From IMG/VR virus record IMGVR_UViG_3300023313_000010, positions 1 through 49,012 of that record: a stretch of 49,012 nucleotides of DNA; one strand, written 5' to 3'. Positions 34,375-40,556 of this stretch are shown in pieces; position 1 is the first letter of the stretch, and the number at the start of each line of letters is the position of its first letter. The position numbers were made by a program, and so were the translations under genes. The stretch is from a virus. The notes under the pieces were generated by a model. That model saw only the letters and a program-made list of their open reading frames with translations. It searched no databases and had not been told where the DNA came from.

Positions 34375-34920
34375 TTACTTACTCTCCAAATTAATAATCG
34401 CACCCGCAATATAAATGATTGCCCCTAACAATTCCGCAACCTGACGTTCTTTGCTTGGCAATCTAGTCGATTCTTGGATTTTTTTAATAGCTTGATAATA
34501 CATGCCATCTTGAGAACCAATAAGGTTGGATATAACTTGCATTGGTTGTTGGTTAAATGGTAACCCTTGAGCGTGTCGTTCTTTACCTTTACCTTTTGAG
34601 GCTTGCTCGAATGCACGATTTAAAACCTCTCTAAGAGAGAAATACCCGTCAGGTGTTTGTGGCTCAAACCTTGTTTTGCACCATGCTTCGGCTGTTTCTT
34701 TATTTGGGGCAATGTGTATCTCAGGTTTTGAATCAGAGGGTTGCCACCGATAGTCAGTAAGTGGTGGGATTCTATATAAAGCGTTTGCAATACTGTTGAA
34801 ATACGGATTTAGTCCATACTCTTTAAAGGCTAATTCTTTCATACCAACACCAACACCCTTAGTATCGGGATATTTAAACTGGTATAATAAAGTTACAATA
34901 TCTTCCATTCTAGTATTCAT
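34375..34920 (-). CDS. Conserved phage protein, unknown function
   Basis: A 181-residue protein. The C-terminal half (ERHAQGLPFNQQPMQVISNL, GMYYQAIKKIQES, VAELLGAIIYIAGAII) follows a pattern frequent in phage proteins of unknown function: R-H, a QP motif, KKI.E and a final ELLGAI helix. The middle has APNKETAEAWCK (71-82), whose DNA matches part of the large terminase gene over 33 bases. The ATG at 34920 overlaps the upstream TGA and follows GAGAG. Confidence 0.75.
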   Translation of the reverse strand: MNTRMEDIVTLLYQFKYPDTKGVGVGMKELAFKEYGLNPYFNSIANALYRIPPLTDYRWQPSDSKPEIHIAPNKETAEAWCKTRFEPQTPDGYFSLREVLNRAFEQASKGKGKERHAQGLPFNQQPMQVISNLIGSQDGMYYQAIKKIQESTRLPSKERQVAELLGAIIYIAGAIINLESK

Positions 34921-35105
34921 TTTATTTGCTCTCTAATTATTATGAAATGGTCGGGGGATTCTGAAACTGATAGACCCGCTTTCTTGGCTACAACAATGCC
35001 TATATTTGCCGCTATACTTGCCGCTATACTTGCGACCTCCCATGACTCGCCATTTTTATTAAAAGTATCGCCAATCATAGGTCTTTTACCACCAAAAACG
35101 CTCAC
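34917..35105 (-). CDS. Small protein, unknown function
   Basis: A 62-residue protein that starts with GTG at 35105, overlapping the previous stop (GTGA). It reads SVFGGKRPMIGDTFNKNGE, followed by an alanine-rich segment (VASIAASIAANIGIVVAKKA) that may be a strand-helix unit, and DHFIIIREQIK. No family recognised. Overlaps at both ends mark it as part of the leftward operon. Confidence 0.65.
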   Translation of the reverse strand: MSVFGGKRPMIGDTFNKNGESWEVASIAASIAANIGIVVAKKAGLSVSESPDHFIIIREQIK

Positions 35106-35251
35106 AATTCTTTCAACTGATATAACTCACTTTCCATCTTGAGTATTTTTTTGTGTTCTTGGGCGTAATTTCTTTCAGCATAAGGAAGGACACTTTTAGC
35201 GTGTTTTATACGTTTTTCAAGATGAATGATTTTGTTTTTTGTACTATCCAT
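35102..35251 (-). CDS. Small helical protein (49 aa), first gene of leftward operon
   Basis: A 49-residue, highly charged and probably entirely helical protein: MDSTKNKIIHLEKRIKHAKS, then VLPYAERNYAQEHKKILKM and a final ESELYQLKEL. Heptad-like leucines and isoleucines suggest a coiled coil. GAGAG stands about 7 bases before the ATG and its TGA overlaps the next GTG. It is the first gene after the leftward promoter. Confidence 0.7.
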   Translation of the reverse strand: MDSTKNKIIHLEKRIKHAKSVLPYAERNYAQEHKKILKMESELYQLKEL

Positions 35252-35279
35252 TATTTTCTCTCAATTACTTAGAGCGGCT

Positions 35280-35307
35280 AATATACCATCATAAAATAAA
35301 ATTTCAA
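35280..35307 (-). promoter_or_regulatory. Leftward promoter candidate
   Basis: On the minus strand TTGAAA (35302-35307) and TATATT (35280-35285) are separated by 16 bases, each 5 of 6 to sigma-70 consensus. It would drive the replication genes from 35251 leftward. Confidence 0.6.
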
Positions 35308-35318
35308 ATTTTATTTTA
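35292..35318. promoter_or_regulatory. 13-bp perfect palindrome, candidate operator
   Basis: TAAAATAAAATTT and its exact reverse complement flank a single C at 35305. It covers the leftward -35 box and overlaps the rightward -35 box, so a bound dimer would control both directions. There is no T-tract/gene-end context for a terminator. Confidence 0.6.
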
Positions 35319-35343
35319 CAAATCTTTTTAATTCAATTATAGT
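35315..35343 (+). promoter_or_regulatory. Rightward promoter candidate
   Basis: TTTACA (35315-35320) and TATAGT (35338-35343) are separated by 17 bases, each 5 of 6 to sigma-70 consensus. It would drive the gene at 35399 and the rightward replication genes. Confidence 0.65.
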
Positions 35344-35398
35344 TCGTTTCGTCAACACATTATGTGACTTTTAATTTAACCAAATGAGAGAATTTACT

Positions 35399-36235
35399 AT
35401 GAGTAAAGGAATTTTAGAAAATATTTTAGAAAAAATAACGTCTGTAGAATCAACTGTTAACGAGCTTGCCTCGTCAATGAGTGGTGGAACGCCTGTTGCT
35501 CCACTACCAACGTCAATTACAGATAGTGATGACAACGGTATTGACGGCGAAATGGCTAGATCATTAGCACCCGATGGTTTAGACCCTAAAGAAATGCCAT
35601 ACACTAATTCAGCAGGACAACTTGTCGATATCGAAGGTAACGTATGGACAGAAGGTGTTCACGCCTCAACCAAAACTTGCACCGTGAAAGGTGTTTTCAA
35701 AAAAAGTAAAGCTAAGAATAAACCTGTTGCGCCTGTTGCGCCTGTTGCACCGACTGCACCGACTGCACCGACTGCACCGACTGCACCGACTGCACCTGTT
35801 GCGCCTGTTGCACCGACTGCACCGACTGCACCGACTGCACCTGTTGCAGGTAACAACCCTGTTGCCAAAACAAAGGCTATGGAATATATCACCATGTTAT
35901 CTGACGAGCATAATGTTTCTTATGATCTCATTCTCAGTGTGTTACACGATAAGATGGGTGCTAAAACTTTTGACGAACTAACGGAAGATCAATACCCTGC
36001 TGTTGCTGAGTTATTTGCCACTTGGTCTAATGATATGACTACCGCAACAAGTGACGTTGAGCGTATCGTTACTATTGGCGGAGACCAAGGCGCGGAAGGT
36101 ATTCGGGTTCTTTACACTAACGCAGGTAACGCCAATGGGGTAACACATTTTAATTCTGATGTTTTAGAAGAATTTCTCCCAGAACTTAAAGCATACCGCG
36201 AACAATGGGACGCTTACGCCGACTCTTTGAAATAA
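35399..36235 (+). CDS. Early protein with PVAPTAP repeat linker
   Basis: A 278-residue protein. The N-terminal helix [20 protein letters not shown] may be a coiled coil. The next part includes [20 protein letters not shown] (about 87-106), a segment I recall from early phage proteins. Then comes a proline/alanine/threonine repeat (about 113-153), and a helical C-terminal domain ([20 protein letters not shown] onward). The first gene after the rightward promoter, it is probably abundant early. The ATG at 35399 follows GAGAG by 8 bases; the ATG at 35384 has no ribosome-binding site. Function unknown. Confidence 0.75.
   Translation: MSKGILENILEKITSVESTVNELASSMSGGTPVAPLPTSITDSDDNGIDGEMARSLAPDGLDPKEMPYTNSAGQLVDIEGNVWTEGVHASTKTCTVKGVFKKSKAKNKPVAPVAPVAPTAPTAPTAPTAPTAPVAPVAPTAPTAPTAPVAGNNPVAKTKAMEYITMLSDEHNVSYDLILSVLHDKMGAKTFDELTEDQYPAVAELFATWSNDMTTATSDVERIVTIGGDQGAEGIRVLYTNAGNANGVTHFNSDVLEEFLPELKAYREQWDAYADSLK
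35724..35850. repeat. PVAP/TAP tandem repeat
   Basis: The 9-base words CCTGTTGCG, CCTGTTGCA and CCGACTGCA alternate about fourteen times, coding PVA and PTA units. The same words appear at 39430-39641. Confidence 0.85.
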
Positions 36236-36246
36236 AGAAATTAACC

Positions 36247-36282
36247 CGCATCAACCTATTGATATTTTTTTAGGTTGATGCG
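36247..36282 (+). other. 12-bp perfect hairpin without a downstream T tract
   Basis: CGCATCAACCTA (36247-36258) pairs exactly with TAGGTTGATGCG (36271-36282). The 12-base loop ends in six T, but after the stem comes ACAACACAAC, so it is not a normal terminator. It lies between two early genes and may slow RNA decay or transcription. Confidence 0.7.
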
Positions 36283-36309
36283 ACAACACAACAAAATTGG
36301 AATAATATT

Positions 36310-36726
36310 ATGAGTAAATTTAGTTTAGGTGCTTTTGTAGAGATTGATTGCAGTGGTGAAGAAGGTAAAATCATTGGCACTGCACAATATATTGACGGGA
36401 AAGATAAATGTTTGATACGTTATCAAGCCGCTGATGGTCGTGCTGTCGAGTCATGGTGGGATGAAGACGCTTTATCCTTGGCTAAAAGAAACTCCGACTC
36501 TGACGCAGTTAAAGAGTTTATTAAGATGAATGCGAAATTTGTTAGTTACCCTTCTAGCAATCCAGAAGATATAAAAATGACAAATTCTGGTGATAATAGC
36601 CAAGAACAGTGGGATGAAGAAATCGGTAAGTTCCTTGGAAATCTTGGACATATTGCGATAAAGAATGAAGAAGGTAAATTTATTCTTAAAGGTGAATTGC
36701 ATCACATAGATTTTTCTGACGAATAA
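36310..36726 (+). CDS. Small protein with KOW/Tudor-like N-terminal domain
   Basis: A 138-residue protein. Residues 1-55 (GAFVEIDCSGEEGKIIGTAQ, CLIRYQAADGRAVESWW) look like an SH3-like barrel of the KOW or Tudor type and resemble the N-terminus of the protein at 38419. The rest is acidic and helical. Its stop overlaps the next ATG (TAATG). Function unknown; nucleic-acid or protein contact is possible for this fold. Confidence 0.7.
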   Translation: MSKFSLGAFVEIDCSGEEGKIIGTAQYIDGKDKCLIRYQAADGRAVESWWDEDALSLAKRNSDSDAVKEFIKMNAKFVSYPSSNPEDIKMTNSGDNSQEQWDEEIGKFLGNLGHIAIKNEEGKFILKGELHHIDFSDE

Positions 36727-37826
36727 TGGGTATTCAACACTCTAATGTAGGTGCATCAATAAGCCATATTTACATGAACTGCAATGCGGCTACCGCTATG
36801 TCAAAAGGCTGTCCTAATCCGACAAATGAAGCCGCTGAGTTAGGTACTGCCGCCCATGCTCTTGGTGAATTTTGCCTCACATTAGGTGTTGATGCTTACG
36901 ATTGTATAGGTTTGGTTTTTAACGGGTTTACTGTTGACACCAGTATGGTAGAAGCTGTTCAATTATATGTCGGTTTTATCCGTAGTTTATCCGCAAAATA
37001 TGGCGTACCCCCAATGTTGGAGAAAAGGGTGTGTATGTCGTCAGTTGGTGATAATGTTTTCGGAACTGCTGATTGTATTTTACTGACCGAGCGTGTATTA
37101 GATATTTCTGATTACAAACATGGTTATGTTGTAGTAAATGTGGAAAACAATACTCAAGCAATTTTTTATGCCATAGCAACACTTGATACTTATCATCTTT
37201 GGGATAAAGTGTTGGAAGTGAACACTCACATTATTCAACCAAGAGCCGACCATGAGAAAGGCTCTATTAGAACTTTCTCATACACCATTGCTGAATTAAG
37301 AATATGGCAACGTAAATTTTATAACGCAATAAAAAATCCTAACATTATACCTAATGCAGGAACACATTGTAGATATTGTTTAGCGTCAACTAAATGTAGA
37401 ACTAGAATGACTCGTACTATTGAGTTGGCATATAGATCAACACCCGACGATAAAGTTACAACCGAAGAACTCACTCAGATATTTTTAGAGAAAGACTCGA
37501 TTATTGCACACTTAAACAAGATAACAGATGCTATGACCGCAAAAGCAAAAGAAGGTCTCAAATTCGAAGGTCTCAAATTGGTTAAAGGTCGTAAACATTT
37601 TGTCTGCACCAATCAAGATGAATTTGTTAAAGAGGCGGGTGAAAAAGGTGAGTTGTTATTCGATAAGAAATTAAAAAGTATGTCTGCGGTAAAAGGCATA
37701 GTCGGTAAAAACCTGACTGAGAAATATTTTGTAAAACCTGATGGCGCGGCAGTTCTTGTGCCTATGTCAGATTCAAGACCTAGTATAAGCCAATCCGCGA
37801 TTGGTATTTTTGAACCGATTAAATAA
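36726..37826 (+). CDS. DUF2800 family nuclease (PD-(D/E)XK type)
   Basis: A 366-residue protein. The N-terminal AAELGTAAHALGEFCL (about 37-52) and the central VFGTADCILL (about 115-124) with DISDYKHGYVVV (about 130-141) are typical of the DUF2800/Cas4-RecB-like nuclease superfamily. Asp in TAD and Asp-x-Lys in DYKHG are the probable metal ligands and catalytic lysine. Cysteines in THCRYCLASTKC (about 217-228) could form an iron-sulfur or zinc site as in related AddB-like enzymes. It probably works in recombination with the ssDNA-binding protein encoded downstream. Confidence 0.87.
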   Translation: MGIQHSNVGASISHIYMNCNAATAMSKGCPNPTNEAAELGTAAHALGEFCLTLGVDAYDCIGLVFNGFTVDTSMVEAVQLYVGFIRSLSAKYGVPPMLEKRVCMSSVGDNVFGTADCILLTERVLDISDYKHGYVVVNVENNTQAIFYAIATLDTYHLWDKVLEVNTHIIQPRADHEKGSIRTFSYTIAELRIWQRKFYNAIKNPNIIPNAGTHCRYCLASTKCRTRMTRTIELAYRSTPDDKVTTEELTQIFLEKDSIIAHLNKITDAMTAKAKEGLKFEGLKLVKGRKHFVCTNQDEFVKEAGEKGELLFDKKLKSMSAVKGIVGKNLTEKYFVKPDGAAVLVPMSDSRPSISQSAIGIFEPIK

Positions 37827-37842
37827 TTTAGGAGAAATTAAC

Positions 37843-38394
37843 ATGAATAAAGATTACATAAATGAATTGTCAAAAGAAATTTATCAAAACAATGTGAAGA
37901 TGGGGTGGTGGGATAACAACCCTTGTATCTTCACTAAATTACAGTTGGTGAACACTGAGATTTCAGAAGCTACGGAAGGTGAAAGAAAAGACTTAATGGA
38001 TGACCATTTACCTAACCGAAAAATGGGAGAGGTAGAACTCGCTGACGCGCTTATTCGAGTGTTAGACATAGGTGGCAAGTTGGGCATTCAGTATTCCAAT
38101 GAAACAAACTATTTTGACGACTTTATAAGATGGTTTGACGATTCACCGTCCATTGGTAAACAGCACTTGATTTTAACTCTTTACGTCACGGTGTTATCAA
38201 TTTGTTATAAAAGAAATGATAGCCATCATCCTGTAAATAAAGCTTACAGCTCTTTAATCAATGGGATAATAAAGGTGTCGGATAACCAAGGTTACGACAT
38301 AAAAAATGCAATGTTCGAGAAGTTGGTTTATAACCAAAAACGTCTTGACCATAAGCGTAGTAATCGTGCCGAAAAGCATGGTAAGAAATTTTAA
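37843..38394 (+). CDS. MazG-like nucleotide pyrophosphohydrolase
   Basis: A 183-residue helical protein. KLQLVNTEISEATEGERKD (32-50) followed by EVELADALIRVLDIGG (63-78) gives the ExxE...ExxD metal-binding pattern of the MazG/all-alpha NTP pyrophosphatase superfamily. Such phage enzymes hydrolyse nucleoside triphosphates and can adjust dNTP or ppGpp pools during infection. The ATG at 37843 is supported by GGAG 9 bases upstream; an in-frame start at 37801 lies inside the previous gene. Confidence 0.85.
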   Translation: MNKDYINELSKEIYQNNVKMGWWDNNPCIFTKLQLVNTEISEATEGERKDLMDDHLPNRKMGEVELADALIRVLDIGGKLGIQYSNETNYFDDFIRWFDDSPSIGKQHLILTLYVTVLSICYKRNDSHHPVNKAYSSLINGIIKVSDNQGYDIKNAMFEKLVYNQKRLDHKRSNRAEKHGKKF

Positions 38395-38418
38395 TAAACT
38401 AAAATAGGTAAAAAAATA

Positions 38419-38802
38419 ATGAGTAAATTTAAAGTTGGACAGTCTATAGCTTTCTCGACGGGTCTTGGCAAGGTCATGGAAACCTCCCCTACATCGGATG
38501 GTAAAACCCAATATCGAGTGCGTTGTGATTTTACAGATTATTGGGTCAGTGAGGGTGAATTAGAACTAATTGAGACTCCTGTTGAGCCTGAGACTCCTGT
38601 TGCACCTGAGACTCCTGTTGCACCTGAGACTCCTGTTGAGCCTGAGACTCCTGTTGAGCCTGAGACTCCTGTTGCACCTGAGACTCCTGTTGCACCTGAG
38701 ACTCCTGTTGAGCCTGAGACTCCTGTTGAGCCTGAGACTCCTGTTGAGCCTGAGACTCCTGTTGCACCAAAAATCCCTAAAACTAAAAAAGGTAAAAAAT
38801 AA
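38419..38802 (+). CDS. Small SH3-like protein with ETPVxP repeat tail
   Basis: A 127-residue protein. Residues 1-50 ([38 protein letters not shown]) look like the KOW/SH3-like domain seen at 36310. Residues 52-117 are eleven six-residue repeats ETPV(E/A)P, followed by a basic end (KTKKGKK). The tail is presumably an extended spacer. The gene starts after AATAGGT and its stop overlaps the next ATG. Function unknown. Confidence 0.72.
   Translation: MSKFKVGQSIAFSTGLGKVMETSPTSDGKTQYRVRCDFTDYWVSEGELELIETPVEPETPVAPETPVAPETPVEPETPVEPETPVAPETPVAPETPVEPETPVEPETPVEPETPVAPKIPKTKKGKK
38572..38769. repeat. Eleven 18-bp tandem repeats
   Basis: The unit GAGACTCCTGTTGAGCCT or its GCA variant repeats eleven times without interruption (198 bp), coding ETPV(E/A)P. 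All six frames are open across it, which creates spurious ORFs. Confidence 0.92.
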
Positions 38803-39770
38803 TGAGTTCACGTACTATATTTTCTGATTTATTCAGAGTTAGTTACCCTAATCTGAAAATCCCTTATGCAAATTCACCTACCGACACACCTAAATATGGT
38901 GTGTCGATGATGTTTCCGCAAACAGGTGTTTGTCCTATTAATAATGCCCCTACATCTTGGCAGAATATACTCACAGCACTGGATGAAGTTTGTCAAGATG
39001 AATGGAAATTGACCTTTGCAGAAGCTACAGGCGTGGGTATGGGCATTGAATACCCACCTAAATTTAAAGATGGTAATACAGTTTGGCAAAAAGATGTACA
39101 AGGTAATCCAATCCCTAATTTGGTTGAACCAAATGCGGCGGGAATGACCTTAATCAATGTTAAAAATGTTGACCCAGTTGGTTGTGTTGACCCAACAGGT
39201 TTATCGGAAATTGACCCTTCTGCTATATTTGCAGGGTCTTGGGCTAAAGCTCAGTTAGAAGTTTCTGCTTATACAGGTAGAAAAGGTCGGGTTGTTTCAA
39301 TTAAGTTGCTGAATATTATGTTGGCCTATAAAGACACCCCTATCGGTAACAAACCTGTTCAACAATCTGCCTCAGAAGCTTTTGGCGCAATGGGTGTGTC
39401 TGACACTAACATTGACACCAATGCTTTTGCAACTCCTGTTGCACCGACTGCCCCTGTTGCACCGACTGCCCCTGTTGCCCCTGTTGCACCGACTGCGCCT
39501 GTTGCTCCTGTTGCACCGACTGCACCTGTTGCTCCTGTTGCTCCTGTTGCACCGACTGCTCCTGTTGCCCCTGTTGCACCGACTACACCGACTGCCCCTG
39601 TTGCACCGACTGCCCCTGTTGCACCGACTACACCGACTGCTCCTGCCGTAAATAATGACCCTGTGATAATGAATGCGGGGCAACCACCTTATGCGGATAT
39701 GTTAAAAGCAGGTTGGACGGATGAAACCCTTGTGGCTCATGGTCATGCTGTTGTGAATTTCACGACATGA
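38802..39770 (+). CDS. DUF2815 ssDNA-binding protein with repeat tail
   Basis: A 322-residue protein. The start [20 protein letters not shown], then [28 protein letters not shown], and [20 protein letters not shown] with KLLNIML are the landmarks of DUF2815, an OB-fold family related in role to T7 gp2.5. Residues about 210-285 are PVAP/PTAP repeats and the C-terminus contains [17 protein letters not shown]. It would coat single strands during replication and recombination next to the nucleases encoded on both sides. The repeat tail is an unusual addition. Confidence 0.85.
   Translation: MSSRTIFSDLFRVSYPNLKIPYANSPTDTPKYGVSMMFPQTGVCPINNAPTSWQNILTALDEVCQDEWKLTFAEATGVGMGIEYPPKFKDGNTVWQKDVQGNPIPNLVEPNAAGMTLINVKNVDPVGCVDPTGLSEIDPSAIFAGSWAKAQLEVSAYTGRKGRVVSIKLLNIMLAYKDTPIGNKPVQQSASEAFGAMGVSDTNIDTNAFATPVAPTAPVAPTAPVAPVAPTAPVAPVAPTAPVAPVAPVAPTAPVAPVAPTTPTAPVAPTAPVAPTTPTAPAVNNDPVIMNAGQPPYADMLKAGWTDETLVAHGHAVVNFTT
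39430..39641. repeat. PVAP/TAP tandem repeat in ssDNA-binding protein gene
   Basis: About two dozen 9-base words of the types CCTGTTGCN and CCGACTGCN or CCGACTACA, coding PVA, PTA and PTT units. The words are the same as those at 35724-35850. Confidence 0.85.
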
Positions 39771-39880
39771 AACATGCCGTATTAGGTAAATTTATTTACC
39801 CTTCAAAGGTTAGTACCGCAGTCAGACGTTCATTAGATTTACTGCCGTTGCCACCTATTTATGTGGCAACGGCAGACTAA
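39767..39880 (+). CDS. Tiny coupled ORF (37 aa)
   Basis: A 37-residue [22 protein letters not shown], then RRSLDLLPLPPIYVATAD. Its ATG overlaps the stop of the ssDNA-binding gene (ATGA) and its stop overlaps the next start (TAATG), an arrangement that would carry ribosomes across. The last third is a perfect 13-bp inverted repeat, so the peptide may be less important than the RNA structure. Confidence 0.6.
   Translation: MKHAVLGKFIYPSKVSTAVRRSLDLLPLPPIYVATAD
39842..39875 (+). promoter_or_regulatory. 13-bp perfect hairpin before nuclease start
   Basis: CTGCCGTTGCCAC (39842-39854) pairs exactly with GTGGCAACGGCAG (39863-39875) across an 8-base loop. It ends 5 bases before the next ATG and would hide its ribosome-binding region unless unfolded by ribosomes translating the 37-residue ORF. 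No T tract follows. Confidence 0.7.
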
Positions 39881-40299
39881 TGACACCTGAGCAAAAGTCA
39901 TCCCAAGCTGTGAGGCTTCGCGCCTCAGAGTGGGGGTGCAAATTATTTAGGAATAATTCAGGGGTTTTGCCTGATAAAAACAATCGCCCCGTGAGATTTG
40001 GTCTAGGTAATGAGAGTAAAAAACTCAATACTGAATTCAAGTCGGGTGATTATATCGGCATTACCCCTGTACTTATTACACAAGAAATGGTAGGCAAAAC
40101 TGTAGGTATTTTTACTAATTTTGAAGTGAAGGCAGAAAGTTTTAACTTAAAAGAATCTTATCCAAAAAAGAGTAGAGAATACGCACAAAATAATTTTATT
40201 AATTTGGTTAAATCTGTTGGTGGAATCGGTGGGTTTGCTAAAAATTGGGTTAATGTGGATTTTATAATTAAAGAATTTATAACAGGATTAAAGAAATGA
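39880..40299 (+). CDS. VRR-NUC domain nuclease
   Basis: A 139-residue protein with the compact VRR-NUC layout: an N-terminal helix, KLFRNNSGVLPDKNNRPVRF (21-40), SGDYIGITPVLI (55-66) with the metal-binding Asp, and FTNFEVKAES (78-87) with the E-x-K active-site pair. Phage members of this family act as junction-resolving or structure-specific nucleases. It sits between the ssDNA-binding protein and an HTH gene and overlaps the latter by 4 bases. Confidence 0.87.
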   Translation: MTPEQKSSQAVRLRASEWGCKLFRNNSGVLPDKNNRPVRFGLGNESKKLNTEFKSGDYIGITPVLITQEMVGKTVGIFTNFEVKAESFNLKESYPKKSREYAQNNFINLVKSVGGIGGFAKNWVNVDFIIKEFITGLKK

Positions 40300-40550
40300 G
40301 CAATAAGAACAAAATTAAAAGCAAGTTAGAATTAGCCAATGATGCAAATGCAATACGTTTAAAAAATCAGTTTAGGCAGAAACGATTTAAAAAATTGATT
40401 GATATTCACGGGATAGCGAATGTTGCTTTAGCGGCAGGTTTAAAAGAATCGTCATTGCAACAATACATTAGGGTGTCAAACCCAATAAATATTAGGGAGG
40501 ATTCCGTAAAACAAGCAGAAGACATATTACGCGACATTGACCCTGAGTAA
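40296..40550 (+). CDS. Small HTH-like DNA-binding protein
   Basis: An 84-residue basic protein. Residues about 38-60 (HGIANVALAAGLKESSLQQY) fit a helix-turn-helix, with ALAAGL as the turn and ESSLQQYIR as the recognition helix. The N-terminus is lysine/arginine-rich. It is a candidate repressor for the divergent palindrome at 35292-35318, but this is only inference. It ends 6 bases before the primase-helicase start. Confidence 0.68.
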   Translation: MSNKNKIKSKLELANDANAIRLKNQFRQKRFKKLIDIHGIANVALAAGLKESSLQQYIRVSNPINIREDSVKQAEDILRDIDPE

Positions 40551-40556
40551 TAAAAA

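Noticed and set aside
38546-38827. Several overlapping ORFs on both strands in the ETPVxP repeat
   Set aside because: The 18-bp repeat keeps all frames open. Only the frame continuing from the SH3-like domain (38419-38802) has context, spacing and a ribosome-binding site.
39372-39683. ORFs on both strands in the PVAP/PTAP repeats of the ssDNA-binding gene
   Set aside because: Leu/His- or Arg/Cys-repeat products of a 9-base repeat read in other frames; shadows of the DUF2815 gene. The same applies to 35659-35981 and 11279-11515.
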